A stretch of DNA of 64,000 bases. Source: Blepharisma japonicum. Its lineage: Eukaryota > Ciliophora > Heterotrichea > Heterotrichida > Blepharismidae. Position 1 is the first letter of the stretch; every line of letters begins with the position of its first letter. This document shows positions 22,254 to 34,429 of this stretch, one piece after another. The stretch lies in contig CATKHK010000020.1 in assembly GCA_949751835.1 (NCBI GenBank), positions 434,001-498,000 on the forward strand, in the 5' to 3' direction. The notes below the pieces were generated by a model. The model was given only the letters and a program-made list of their open reading frames with translations, was not told where the DNA came from and ran no database searches. Position numbers and translations under genes: made by a program.

Positions 22254-22742
22254 AATAAAAATTAGTATTTCATTGGTTTTTTAAGATACCTTGCTTTATA
22301 ATCCTTTTAAATAATACTCTATAACAGAAAAATTCTTTGGAAATTAATTAATAGCTACTTATCTAGTTTGAAAATCAAGTAGGGCAATTAGTGTCTATAT
22401 ATATTAATAACCCCTATAGATAATAAAATGCCAAATCAAAAAATTATTCAAAGTTGCAAAATTATGAGTCTTATTAATAAACCATTTCATAATAACTAAA
22501 AAAAATTATATCAATCAAAATATAAATTTAATTGCTTATAATCTCAAACCAGCATATCATCTTCTTTAAACCAATTTTTTCTATAATAAAATCCAACTAT
22601 TAAAACAGCATTCTCACAAAGCTCTTCTAGTTCCAAAATTTTTTTATTATTTATAAAATCTGTATTATTTTAAACTTTTATATAAATCATCCAAAAACCA
22701 TCTCTTTATAAATCTAAAAAAATATAATTTTTAAATCGAAAT
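22254..22742. other. Spacer between duplicated region and compact core
   Basis: AT-rich, no gene recognised; presumed 5' region of the gene at 22743. Confidence 0.5.
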
Positions 22743-23720
22743 ATGAGGAGAAGTTATAGTCACACCTACCTTAATTCTTCATTAACATCTCCCTCAAATT
22801 CGACCTCAAACCAGCCTATAACTCTCCAAGGCAATTTATCAAAAAAATTTCCTGACACAAACTCCTCCAAGTGGGATGGCTTATCTTTAACTGGCAATGC
22901 AAGCAACGCTAAGCAGTTAGCTGGAATTCGATCTCCACGACGTTGGGACGAATACAGTAACGGATCTCGAACTGTAATCCCAAGCCAACCAGCTACAGAG
23001 CCAGTTACACCTCAACGTGCAATGACTCCTCGTGCCAGCAATGGATCAGGAAATCTTATGGATATGATTAATAAAGGATACTCCAAAGAAGAATTAGGGA
23101 ATTATTCAAGAAGAGTCTCTATTAATGGAAAAACTGTATATTCAAATGCTACAAGCATTGACAATACTGCTTGTAATGAAGCTTATAAAGGAAAAGGCAT
23201 CTACGCCCCAGGTTTCATTCAAGATCGAAAATTAAGAAAAGAAAATGGAATTGGCTTTGAAAACCGGCAAAGCCAAATCTCGACTCTCCCTGGCCCACAT
23301 AAAGAAGCTAAAGAAAAACCAAGGGAAATTCGTATCAAGCCTGATTATTATTCACACATCTCTGATTTGCCTGGATATTTAACTAAGCCAGAGTCAACAG
23401 TTGAAAAAGCTAATCCACTTGTAAAATTGTCAAGATATACAGCGACTTCTATAGAAAAGCAAAATATGCTAGGGCCTACACCTGATAAAACTGGGCCAAA
23501 ACGAGAAATAATTCCATCTAAGAAGCCAGCAGACTCAGAGTTTAATAATATTGGAAAGGAAAGACCTCTAAATCCTTATAGCACAGGCAAACTTTCCAAT
23601 AAAGAAGCCCAACAAAGGCTACTTGGATCTAGCAACTCTGAATGTACTGATTTCAGCAAAAGAGCTAGGCCAATGTCGGCAAGAGACATGTTTAAAAGTA
23701 GCATCCCATTTTTAAGTTAA
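22743..23720 (+). CDS. Basic, largely disordered protein of unknown function
   Basis: Predicted 325 residues with no TGA codon. Rich in Ser, Asn, Pro, Lys and Arg, without membrane segments. S/TP sites cluster at PVTPQRAMTPR (about residues 87-97) and SPRRWDEY (about 64-71), suggesting proline-directed phosphorylation. NLMDMINKGYSKEELGNYS may form a short helix. The C-terminus RPMSARDMFKSSIPFLS is reminiscent of ciliate cytoskeletal or basal-body proteins, but I cannot assign a family. It converges on the next gene with 12 bp between stop codons. Confidence 0.75.
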   Translation: MRRSYSHTYLNSSLTSPSNSTSNQPITLQGNLSKKFPDTNSSKWDGLSLTGNASNAKQLAGIRSPRRWDEYSNGSRTVIPSQPATEPVTPQRAMTPRASNGSGNLMDMINKGYSKEELGNYSRRVSINGKTVYSNATSIDNTACNEAYKGKGIYAPGFIQDRKLRKENGIGFENRQSQISTLPGPHKEAKEKPREIRIKPDYYSHISDLPGYLTKPESTVEKANPLVKLSRYTATSIEKQNMLGPTPDKTGPKREIIPSKKPADSEFNNIGKERPLNPYSTGKLSNKEAQQRLLGSSNSECTDFSKRARPMSARDMFKSSIPFLS

Positions 23721-23732
23721 TTCATCGTTTAA

Positions 23733-25043
23733 TTACTTACAAAAACAGCAAAAAATCTTTTTCAAGCGACTTTTTTTAGTTTTTTCAGTCTGTGTGCATT
23801 TCACTGAAAGCGGGTGTCTTTCTTCTTGTTCAGTCCCATTGTACTCTTCATTATGTTTCTCTTCATGATGCTCATTAGAATCATTAATTTGATATGAAAT
23901 AAAATTATTGTTACTCATTGAATACATCGAGCTGAATTCTTCTGAACTTTCAGATCCATGGGCAACTTCTTTTAGCTTTCTGGGGGGTTTTCTTTTGTGT
24001 ATTGAAGAGTCAAGAGCTGCAGGCTTCCTTTTGTTTTCATCTTCTGAGTGAGTTGTAAATTTTAATGTTCATAGCTCACTATCGATTTTTCAATCTGAAA
24101 AGTCATTACCAATTTTTAGTCTATTTTTGGCAGATTTTCCATTAATATTAACATCTTCAGGAATCGGAATTGTGAAATCAGGGTTGCTGAACGAAAATAC
24201 ACTATTATGCCCAAATGATTTTGAATTTTGTATTGATGAAATATTTTCTCCTGAAGGAAAAGCTTGAAATAGCTTTATTTTCTCTGCTTTCGAGCTATCT
24301 AATATTTTCAAGTCAATTGATGAACTAGATATACTTTCCATCGCTGAGTCTTTAAGCAAATAGCTTACGCCATCCTCTAAGTCACTGCTTTTCATTTTAT
24401 TGATAAATCTCCTCAAATCTCTTCTTATATCCTCAACATTAAACTGAAGCGAGTTAGTCATTTCTGGCTTTTCCGTGCTTTGGCTGCCTTCAATAGCTGC
24501 TTTTAAATGTGAACTTAAATACCTATCCTCGTTTTCCTCTATTTTTCCTTGAGTTATCTCACTGGGTTCTAAGCTCAAAGTCGGTATATAATTCCCAGTA
24601 GTCTCTTCCTCCTGAATTGAAGCAAAAATCCCTTGAAGTTTTGAATTTTTGTTTAAATTGAGTTGAATAAGGGCTGGGATCATTAAAGCTTGATCAATCT
24701 CACATAAATATTTGACTTTTAGATATCGTTCTTGCTTTAAATAAGTACTATATTGCTGAATAGCTCTTACCAAAATAGTCGTCTGGCGTTCCCTTATATC
24801 CAAAGCTCATTGTTTTCGATTTTCTTCCAAAAATGCTTTTAGGTCATACACCTGCTTTTTTAGCTTCAAACAGTTGAGTACCAATCTGGCTTTTCTTTGG
24901 TCTTTAGCCCGTTGGAGCTCTAAAGCTTTAGTTTTATTTACATTTTGGGCTTTTACAATCTGCTTTTTTACCTCTGCTATTTGACGTGTAAGTGTGTCTA
25001 TGATTGACATGTCAAAATCTTCATCATCAAGGGACTTTTCCAT
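23733..25043 (-). CDS. Coiled-coil protein with Cys-rich C-terminal tail
   Basis: Predicted 436 residues; TGA=Trp at 24807, 24090 and in ELWTLKF (about 24073). Residues about 15-110 are strongly helical and charged (TLTRQIAEVKKQIVKAQ, LEENRKQWALDIRERQ), a coiled coil. The rest is Ser/Glu-rich and disordered. The protein ends KKIFCCFCK: three Cys next to a basic-aromatic stretch, a plausible palmitoylation site. The next gene on the same strand (PKG) ends only 31 bp upstream of this ATG. Family not recognised. Confidence 0.8.
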
Positions 25044-25074
25044 GAAAATTAATTTAAAATTATTTCACATAGAA

Positions 25075-27762
25075 CTAGAAATCTTCATCCCAGTTCAAGT
25101 TTGATCCAGGTCGCTGTTTAGGCGTGATTGATGGGAAGGCTGAATTAGCCTCTTCTTTAGATATATAATCGTCCAAATTATATTGCATAAGACCTGACTG
25201 AACCGTTTCTGATTCAAGCAGCAACGGGATTAAGGGTGGCTTGACCTGCTTAGAAAGCAAATTTTCCCACATAACAGTGGAAAACCACGAATTTGTTTTT
25301 AATTTTTGAATTGATCCTCCATTTCTAATCGAAGGGTTCAGATGAAGCAGCTGCTCAATGAAAACTCGTGCAGGCAAACTTTGGTCAAGCCAAGAAGGGA
25401 ACATCAACCTATGGTCTAAGATTTTCTGGTAAATTGCAAAAGGGTCTTCTTCATCTTCACCAAATGGTACACTTCCACATATAAACTCATATAAAATTAT
25501 TCCCATGCTTCAATAATCAACTGGAGTCCCATAACCTTTCCCAGTGATTATTTCAGGAGCCATATAATGTGGAGTCCCTACAATCGTGAAGGTTCGCCCT
25601 TGCAAAATCTTAGCAACCCCGAAATCTATTAATTTCGGATACCCGTCATCATCAACCATTATATTTTCAGGCTTCAGGTCTCTATACACAATATCTCGCT
25701 CATGTAAATGCTCTAAAATAACGACTAAACAAGATATATAAAATTTGGCGTCACATTCTGATAACAGTCCCATCTGTCTTATGACATCAAACAGCTCTTT
25801 CCCTCTTACGTATTCTGTCAAAAAATAAATTCGCTTTTCATCTTTAAAAGTCCTTATCAGCTTCATTATCATTATATGGTCGAGCTGCATCAAGACTTTT
25901 CTTTCTAATACCAAATTGTTTTGAATTTGGTATCGGAGGATTTTTTTCCTTTCTACCGTTTTTAAGGCATAGCAAGTTTTTTTTGACTTATGCATGACTA
26001 AAAATACGATCCCAAACATACCTCGGCCTAGGGTCATTTTGATGGTTAAATCTTGCAAATTGACATTTGTGTCTTGTAGTTGGATTCGTTTAACAAGGAG
26101 ATTTTTGATATCATCATTTATGATATTTAAAAAATCTTCTTGATGTAAAACCCAGCACGTAACATGGCCTGATGCTTTTATGGAGGCAGTACGAAGGTCG
26201 TTGTAAAGGACTGATCTTTCTCCGAAATAGTCATGCTTTGCTACTGTACGAACTCTTATGTGATTTTTTATTACTTCAACTCGCCCTGTTTTTATAATGA
26301 AAAGTGAATCCCCAGGGTCATTTTGTTTAAAAATGAAATCTCCATCCTGGAATTCTTCTAATTTTAAACAGTTCATAAGTCGAATTATTTTATCCTGAGA
26401 TAGGTCTCGAAAAATCTGTACCTTTTTAAGCACAGCTAAAGCTTCATTTTTGTTAATAATTTCAATAAAATTCCCACCAATTAAAATTTCAAATTCAGCC
26501 CTTGATATTACAGCTATATCAACTTTTCCTTCCGCTATAAGTTCCTCTGGATAAATTTCATTTAAATTTGCAGTTATATCTAAGTCACCCAAACAGCAAA
26601 GTGACTCATAGACTTTAGTTCCGGAATGGTTTCTCAGGTTACCTTTAAGTAAAATATATAAGGCAACTCCTTTTTCAATGCCTGCATTGATAACAATTTG
26701 GCCATGTTGAAAAGTATGGACTCTCATACTCCTAATTATAGACTCTACTTGGTCTCTTGTTAATTGCGAAATATAAGGGCTTTTTTCTAATGCAATTCGC
26801 TGCGTGTTTATGTAAATAATATGCTGGAGCTTGCTACCCAGCACTTTTGTTAAAGAGTCTCTTCCAATTGCTAAGCACTTAACCTGTGTGATTGCAATGA
26901 CTGTTGCAGTTCGTTCACAGTTGTGAAGTAAAGCTTGCTCCCCAAAATAGTCTCCTCGTCCCATGCTTCTTATTTCTTGTCCTTCCTTCATACAAGAAAC
27001 TGTTCCTTCCTTAATCAAGTAAAACAGATCTCCAGGCTCGCCTTCGTTCACAATCCTCTGCTGTGGATAAAATGCATGTGTTGAGAGAGAGCTTACTAGC
27101 GCATCTCTTTGTTGTACAGTTAAAATTTGGAAAATTGGCACAGTCTCAATAAAATTGAGATTTTCTTGGTAATTCATAGAATTCAGCTGTTCTAGCGTCG
27201 TTCTAAATGTTTGTCGGTCGACACCTCAAAGAATTGTTTTTTCTATTGTCTTTATCGTCGCACTTCTTGGGGTATCATGAAGAAGTGCAAGTTCTCCAAA
27301 CGAGTCCCCTGACTTTAGGATTTTTGTCAAAGTTCCATTGATAATTACTTGCAGCTTACCTGAAGCCACAACAAAAAAATTACCTCCAGGCTGGTCTTGC
27401 ATAAAAACTATTGCATCAGGGCTTAAAGCGTAATGCTTCATTTTGCCAATTATAAAATCGAGCTGATCTTCAGTCAAGCTATTGAAAATAAAGTGTTTAC
27501 TCAGGGCATATTTAATATTATCCACTTCTCTTCTTGTTTTATCTTTATCGGTCACCACTGCTGTCGGAGCATCTAAAGTGATTTCTTCTTCTAGCCGAGA
27601 ATCGAAAGCTGAGACTTTCCTATTAAAAAGTTTCCTCGCTCCATTATTTTCAAATGTATTAAGACTATTTTTCTGTTCCTCTTGCACTAGCACTGTGCTA
27701 AGCAAACTTCTCGAATCTACTGAATGTATTGACGGCTTTGCAATTGACATACAAACTCCCAT
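25075..27762 (-). CDS. cGMP-dependent protein kinase with four CNB domains
   Basis: Predicted 895 residues. It begins MGVCMS, a consensus for N-myristoylation at Gly2 and palmitoylation at Cys4. Four cyclic-nucleotide-binding domains follow: about 88-200 (FGELALLHDTPRSATI), 205-325 (FGEQALLHNCERTATV), 325-445 (degenerate, no phosphate-binding cassette) and 445-560 (FGERSVLYNDLRTASI). The AGC kinase domain spans about 573-850: GRGMFGIVF, YALKTV, YRDLKPENIM, IDFGVAK, GTPHYMAPE. Three intact domains plus a degenerate third is the layout known from apicomplexan PKG. TGA=Trp at 27226 and 25510. Likely a membrane-attached cGMP effector in motility, light or calcium responses (inference). Confidence 0.93.
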
Positions 27763-27835
27763 TTATTAATTTTTCATAATAGAAAAAACATATAATCCAT
27801 TTTTTATCTCAAAATTTAGATTTCCAACCGTACAG

Positions 27836-29197
27836 CTAAATTACCCGTGCTAGGTCTTTTATAGTAGCTCGAGGTCGGATGTGTATCACACACTTTTCTT
27901 CCATATACGGTCTTCCAGCTGTTTCAGGTCTCAACGGTGCAGGTGTAATATTGGCAATACTCAAAGATCCTCGCTGTCGTAGAATTTCACCTTGGACAAT
28001 TTCTGACGTTTGTGGCCTAACTACATTAAAATAACTTCTTGGTACAATTCCTTCATCATTACTCGGTATTTCAGCCTCATCAGCAATTCTAGACACATTC
28101 ATGCGTGGCCTTTGTGTTTCATTTGCTACTGTTTCAGGTCTATCTTTAAAACTGAAATAGCTTCTATGATTGCCTTGGGTCATAGGCCTTACATTAGAAA
28201 CAATATTTTCAGGAGCAAGCTGCATTCTTAGTTGTGACTTAAATGCTGTCTCAGGCGGCTGAGACAAAACCCTAGATAATTGATGCGTTTCTTGGGAAAT
28301 TTTAGTAGTGCTGTCGTTTGTTGTGATATTTGTTGATAATATAGAATTTTCAGCTTTGTAACAATTGCGAGGATCTGGCTGCATAATCGGTTTTCTGTAA
28401 AGTTTTTTTATAAATAATGGGACTTCCGCAAGGGCTTCTTTAACTTCAGGACGTTTATAGCTGTTTTTATCAAGAAACTTCATAATAAAGCTTACTAATT
28501 TTGGAGAATACCTCGCAGGAAGCTGTCTAGGGGCTTTATTCAGAATATTATATCCAAGAGTAATGAGATTATCTCCTAAAAAGGGTAAATCTAATGCAGC
28601 AATATTATAAAGTACACAGCCTATGGCTCATATATCAGCTTTATTTCCATAAGGATGCCTTCTTACCTGTTCAGGGCTAAGATAAAGCGGAGTTCCTACA
28701 ATTGACGTATGCATCTGCTTAGTCCTTGTCATTTTTGACAATCCTAAATCTCCTATTTTTATCCTTTTCTCATTGTCTAGAAAGATATTCATACATTTAA
28801 TATCCCTATGCAGGATATTATTGGAATGAAGATAATTCACTGCTAGACAAATTTCGTATGCTCATGTCCATAATTGGCTTTCATCAATTCCTTTACGTTT
28901 TTCTTTTGTTTTCGAGATAAAGCTTTGTAAATCGCCACCGGAGGCATATTCCATGAGGATGAATAGCGTTTCGTCCTTTATTATGCTGTTATAGTAGCGG
29001 ATTATATGTTCATGACTAACTGTGCTCAAAATTTCCACTTCTTTTTCTGCTTTATTTTGCTTATTTTTCGAAAGATTTGAAAGATCAATTGCTTTTATAA
29101 CATAAAATCTACCATTTCCTTGGTGCTGTACTTTATAAACAATCCCAGAAGTGCCTCTACCTAGTTCTTTTACAACTGTGACACCTAATTCTTCCAT
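27836..29197 (-). CDS. NIMA-related (NEK) protein kinase
   Basis: Predicted 453 residues. The kinase domain is at the N-terminus: GRGTSGIVYKV, YVIKAIDL, LMEYASGGDL, HRDIKCMNIF, GDLGLSK (DLG in place of DFG, typical of NEKs), GTPLYLSPEQ. TGA=Trp at 28862 and 28628. The C-terminal 180 residues are basic and disordered and repeat a short element: RSYFSFKDRPET, RSYFNVVRPQT, then LRPET. NEKs in ciliates act mostly on cilia length and basal bodies; that role here is inference. It lies 35 bp from the flippase stop (29233) and 73 bp from the PKG start. Confidence 0.9.
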
Positions 29198-29232
29198 CTA
29201 GCGTAACTTATATTAATATTTTTATTTTATCA

Positions 29233-32200
29233 TTACTCTTTAAGTCCATTATTAAGTGGCCTTGTGGATACTCCTGTGCTATAATAAGCGGCGTCATTTT
29301 CATTTTTTTTGTTTTCCACAATTGGCTCTATTTTATCACTGTTTTTAGTCAGCTTATCAGCCAGCGTCGGATGATAAAGCTTCATATAGCAATGGACGAT
29401 ATATAGAGGGACAACACAAATTCCAGTTGATAAAATAATTCCGCTCCAAAAGCTCATAGTTGAAAAATAGTCAGCTGTGCTTGCAAACACCCAGGACTCA
29501 GGAACGTTGTCATAGATAAATACAAAGGTGGGGCAGTATAAGATGAAGCCAAGACCCCATATTACAAAATGCTGAAACCAAGTCCAATAATGCATAGAAA
29601 TTATGAGGACAAGGTTTACTATACAGACGACTGAGGTGTACATGCATACACTTAAACCCCAGTGACCTTCAGTGGCGCCCCAGTCATTCATAGCTTGCTT
29701 ATAGTAAATTCAGCTTGGGATTATGTAAACTACTAGACTGCAAAAAATACCGTATAGGAGCCAAATAATGAATTTTACAAGAGTCAGAGGCTGCTGAGTC
29801 TTGGTTTCCAAGTACAGCTGAGGCCAAAAGTTCTTAATTTGAGGATTTACACGATAATTTACATCTTGATCCCACAATGAGTACATAACAATTCCAGCAG
29901 CTGTGGTGGCTGAATTAAACAGCAATAAATACCAGTCGTCCCAAACTGTTTGTCCACTATACCCATTTCGAGTACCAAAATATAGCTGTACTAATGTGAA
30001 AGAAATGTTTTTATAAAAAAAATAAAGGACATAAAACCCGATTCTCCTTAAATTTCACCTACCATGCACAAACATAAGGTGCCTTAGATGCCGGAATTCA
30101 CAAATAGCGAAATCGCTACAATCTGCAGCTTGATGGCCTTCTTTGCCAAAAATTCCTATACCTATATGGGCAGCTTGGATCATGGAGACATCATTTCCTC
30201 CATCTCCAACAGCGAGGGTAACTGCATGTGGCTGGTGGATTTTTATGAATTTCACGACTTCAGCTTTTTGCTTGGGGTTTGAACGGCAACAGATTACAGA
30301 TTTACTGGATTGGCAAAGACTGAAAAAGTTTGGGTGTTTTAGGCATGTGGCTAAAGCGTCACCTTCAATTATTAAAGCAATTGAGTTGTTTTGGGTTTTG
30401 AAGCTAGGAAATATGCCTGGGGAAATGTCTTTGATGATGTTGGCTAAGGATTTTTCGATGTCTTCTTCTTTTTGGTTGAGAATATAATAAGTTGCCCAAT
30501 TTTGGTTAAGTAAATTACAAGCATATGCAATATTTTCAGCAGTCTCCACCTTATCTCCAGTCAGCATTCATACCTTCATATTAGCGTCTGTAAACTCTTT
30601 TATTGCTTTTGGGACACTTTTCTGTAGCCTATCTTCCACAGCTGTGGCCCCCAGCAAATAAATATCTTGTTCAATTTCTTCTGCTAAAGCTGCCAAATTT
30701 TGTGCCTGTGCTTCCCCAAAACTGCATTTTTCTGTCTTATACTTCCCAAACCATTCTTGGAAATCTTCTTCATTAATCACCTTAAACCCTACACAGAGGG
30801 TCCTTAATCCTTTTCTACAAAATTTGCTTAAAGCAGCTTTTGTATTATCAAGATAAGGGATTTCGTTGACTGAATAATCCAATCTTTCTTCAATAACAGT
30901 ATCAGCTCCTTTTATATACAATCTTATAGAAAAATCCTTAGGATGCCTAACAATGACTGACATTCTTTTTCTTTCAGCAGTAAAATCATTTATTGCTAAA
31001 ATTTCAAACATCCTGTTTTCCCCTTTACAATTCGTCAAAATAGAGTCCGCAGTTCTTTCTAAAAAGACATAACCAATCTCTTTTGCAGCATCTACTAATG
31101 TGACTTCATCAGGACTGCTGCCTAAATATTGGATTTCATCGCCTTCTTTGATTTCAGAAACAACGTCATTGCATACTAGCAATGCTGTTAAAAATTCATC
31201 TATATAATCAGATATATTGGTCAGTCTTACACTTTCTGTAATTATTTCTAAGCATTGACTAGTATCTGATTTATTTAAATCACTTACAATTCCACTCACA
31301 TCAAAGCTTCACAAAACGTCATTTCCTTTGATTGCTTTAGTAGGGTTTCCTATAGGCGTATAGGAAACACTAAAAGACCTATCTTGGTGTTCTTCTTTAT
31401 TTATCGAAAAACTTTCACTTCTCTTAATTTCTTCATTAATCTCAAATTTCGTCATAATTTTCGGAGAATCTGAAAAATCACCATATATAGACCCACCAAT
31501 TGCGCAGCCCTTAAATTCCATCGTATTCGAAGTCAACGTGCCTGTCTTATCACAAAACACATAGTCCACATTTCCAAGCTCTTCTAAAATATTCAAAGAA
31601 TAGACCCTTGCACACCTATCTTGCTCCTCACTATACATTTTCAAGTCAATCTGTATAAAAAATGCTTCAATAAACTTGACCAGCTCCAGTGTCACAATAA
31701 TAGAGATCGGAATCAATGAATTTAGCAGTATAAAATAGCTCATATAAGACAAAACTATTACTTTTCCTGTAGAAGTGTCATAATCTTGGAATAAGTAGTC
31801 TTCTTCCTTATGGTCAGACACAAATGAAGACGCTGAAATGCAGGCAAAAACACACAATCCGATCTGTATAAGAAGCTGGATAACGACGATATTGTTCATA
31901 ATAGTTTCGTATTTGCTTCTTTTAAAAGGTGCATGTCGCTGATTCATCATGATTTTGGTGTTCATTCCAGCATAGACCACAAGGCCAATCACGAAGCTGG
32001 TGTTCCTTAAATTTGAGCCTCTTAATAAAAGCTGTTTGGCGTCCAATCAGTAGCTTTGGTCATTTATTTCAATTTTCCCTGCAAAGGTGGTGAGTCGGTA
32101 GTCAGGAGGGTTTACAGTGATTTTTACATTGCCCTGACGAGTGACGAGCTTTTCAGCCTCAAAAAGCCCGACTGTCGCTGTTAAGGCTTGCCTTGTTTTT

Positions 32201-32706
32201 AAATTTTGTTCACCGTCGAGGTTTGCTGTTTGGATTTTGCAGTCACCCTTTTGGCTGCTTGAAGTTAGGATAAGCAAATCAGCTGGAAACTCTTCGTAGT
32301 CGCGGACTTTTATGATATCGCCGGGGGAGATATCTTTTCACTCGACTTCTGTCCAGTCCTGGTCAATTCACTTTGAAGTCTTACTGTGATTCACCAGTCG
32401 GTCATTTTTTCGGCGTTTCTATATAAAAGTTACTCAGTCTTCAATAGCTTCTTTTATCATTGCTATAATTAGCACCAATAAGAGTGGCGCTATTGCAGTA
32501 AATGGACTAATTGGAGAAATCTTTGGTATTGACTGCACTATAGCTGTAAGTAGGAAATATATGTTGGCAAGACGTTTGAATTGAAATAAAGTGCAAAGCG
32601 GGACAAATGAGATTAGCGAGTACTTGCATGTGTTTACTTTGTTCGTTTTGTGTGAGAGTGATGCGTTCAGATTTGGGTCGTCAAGATATACACAGTATTC
32701 TTCCAT
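29233..32706 (-). CDS. P4-type ATPase (phospholipid flippase)
   Basis: Predicted 1,152 residues after removing one 15-nt intron (32419-32433). It flips aminophospholipids to the cytosolic leaflet of Golgi, endosomal or plasma membrane. Family signatures: FKRLANIYFLLTAIVQ near the N-terminus, TANLDGEQNLKTRQ, the PISIIVTLEL membrane motif, phosphorylation site DKTGTLTSN (Asp at about 381), KGADTVIEERL, MLTGDKVETA and GDGGNDVSMIQAAHIGIGI. The last 330 residues hold about six membrane helices. At least six TGA=Trp codons are needed to keep the frame, for example 32047, 31309, 30568, 30055 and 29710. Length is normal for P4-ATPases. Confidence 0.94.
32419..32433 (-). other. 15-nt intron in the P4-ATPase gene
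   Basis: On the coding strand the sequence is GTAACTTTTATATAG, directly after the TGA(Trp) codon of AIEDW. Unspliced, it would end in an in-frame TAG. Removal joins AIEDW to KRRKND, as expected for P4-ATPases. Confidence 0.9.
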
Positions 32707-33279
32707 GATTATATTTGTGAAAAAATTATAAATGTATAGAGATGAGAAGGCTTAGGATCAATTTATTAGTTTTGAGTTATTGATAATTATTAATAATTTT
32801 AAAGAGAAAACGGGATGGGATTCTCTGGTAAGAAAGTCTATCATTTTATCTAGAATTTCTTATCATAAGATGGATTCTACGATGCATAGACAATATTTTG
32901 AAAATGTGGTAAATAAATCAAAATGATCATAAATTTTTCTGCATGAATTTCTCATAGATATAAAACAAAACGCATAATTAGAAAGGTATTCTGAGAGATT
33001 TCGTATAATATCACCATTGATTTTAGATAAAAATAATCACTGAATTATAATGATTAACATTTTAGTATTTTCTTTAAATATTTAGAGTAATGGGATTGGA
33101 TTTAGAATATTTTATAGTAGGCCGTTTATTTACTTAAAGAAGGTATTTTCTAGCAGAAATGCAATCAAATATAAATAAATCAGTAAAACTAAATACTAAT
33201 AATATAATAATGATATCTACATTGCTATAAAAGCAAAATCATCAAAAGCATTTTTATTCGTATATACCTATTATCTGAA
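32707..33279. other. Spacer upstream of the P4-ATPase
   Basis: 573 bases, AT-rich, no gene seen. It contains the promoter of the P4-ATPase and the 3' end of PCNA (both minus strand). Confidence 0.5.
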
Positions 33280-34050
33280 TTAATTTTCACCTCTAATCCC
33301 AGGAGCAAGAAAATATCTTAGCTCTCCCAGATAAAATTTGAACTGAAACATCACAGGTGCATCACTTGACATAGAAATTGATACTTCTTCAGACAAACTA
33401 GACGCTTTATTAAAATGGTTCAGGTACTTTAAGTTCAAATCCATGCTTACCGGCTGTGTCACTCTCAAAACCATTTTATGGTCTGGTATCTCAGCTGGCC
33501 TTAGCGACACCACCCCACTTCCAATATCATCATTTATAAACTCAAAATTAAGTGCTTCTTTATCAATTGACAAAGAAATAGGGTTAAGTTCAGGGCAAAA
33601 TGACCTGCAGATTCTTGCGAATTCCAAACTTGGGATCTTTGCATATACAGAGTAGTCTTGTTCAGGAATCCCGAAGTTTTCAAGCTCAATATCTAACAAA
33701 TTTAAGGTAAATTCACTAGTCCTTTTGTTGTCTAAGCCTGCAAATGTTAAAGAAAGAACATTGGAATTGTCTTCTACCTTGAGTGTGACCGTTTCGTTAT
33801 TATTCGCCAAACTGAGGAATTTTGATAAATTTGGGATTGAAATTCCAATGGTTTCGGGATGGCTACAGTGATATTCATCAAATTGATCAGCTTGTAATGT
33901 GAGAATTATTAAGGCGATTTTAGAAGAGTCCATGGTTTTTATGCTGATGCCTTCATAGGTTATTTCAAGATTTGCTTCTGTTATTAGATCCTTGATAGCT
34001 GAAATAAGCTTTTTTAATATCGTAGCATTTCCCAACAACGCTTCAAACAT
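33280..34050 (-). CDS. Proliferating cell nuclear antigen (DNA sliding clamp)
   Basis: Predicted 256 residues, normal for PCNA, with no intron and no TGA. The N-terminus MFEALLGNATILKKLISAIK, the centre-loop area SVLSLTFAG-like, and the C-terminal YFLAPGI follow the family closely. It forms a homotrimeric ring that tethers DNA polymerase delta and repair factors. The interdomain connector region (LLDIELENFGIPEQ) is where PIP-box proteins bind; the usual LMD...LGIPE form is kept as LLDIELENFGIPE. It is the only obvious copy in the window. Confidence 0.97.
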   Translation of the reverse strand: MFEALLGNATILKKLISAIKDLITEANLEITYEGISIKTMDSSKIALIILTLQADQFDEYHCSHPETIGISIPNLSKFLSLANNNETVTLKVEDNSNVLSLTFAGLDNKRTSEFTLNLLDIELENFGIPEQDYSVYAKIPSLEFARICRSFCPELNPISLSIDKEALNFEFINDDIGSGVVSLRPAEIPDHKMVLRVTQPVSMDLNLKYLNHFNKASSLSEEVSISMSSDAPVMFQFKFYLGELRYFLAPGIRGEN

Positions 34051-34429
34051 CTTATATTAAAGTTAAAAAGGGCGCGATTTTTGAGAGATGATACGGGATT
34101 ATTTTTGTATCAGAAATGAACAGCAGTTTATTTCTTAAATCTTGCCTTGAGACTTTAGGGAGCTTTAATAGAGTCAGTATGTGTTAATTATTTTTCTGCT
34201 GGCTAAAAATTAGAATAGCTTTGATCTTTAAACTTGATAGCTGCTTAATTGTTAAAATTAAAAGAGCAAATCTATTAAAGGTGCAAAAAAATTATTTATG
34301 AGCAATTAAATATATTGTGCCTACCTTGAGAGCTAAGCATGGTTTAAATATTATCCCACTAGCTATCAAAAATAAAATTTCTTATATAGTGAGTCAAAGC
34401 TTACTAATACGAAAAATTATTATTAAACT
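34051..34429. other. Divergent spacer between PCNA and the RRM gene
   Basis: 379 bases, no gene; shared 5' region of two divergently transcribed genes. Confidence 0.5.
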
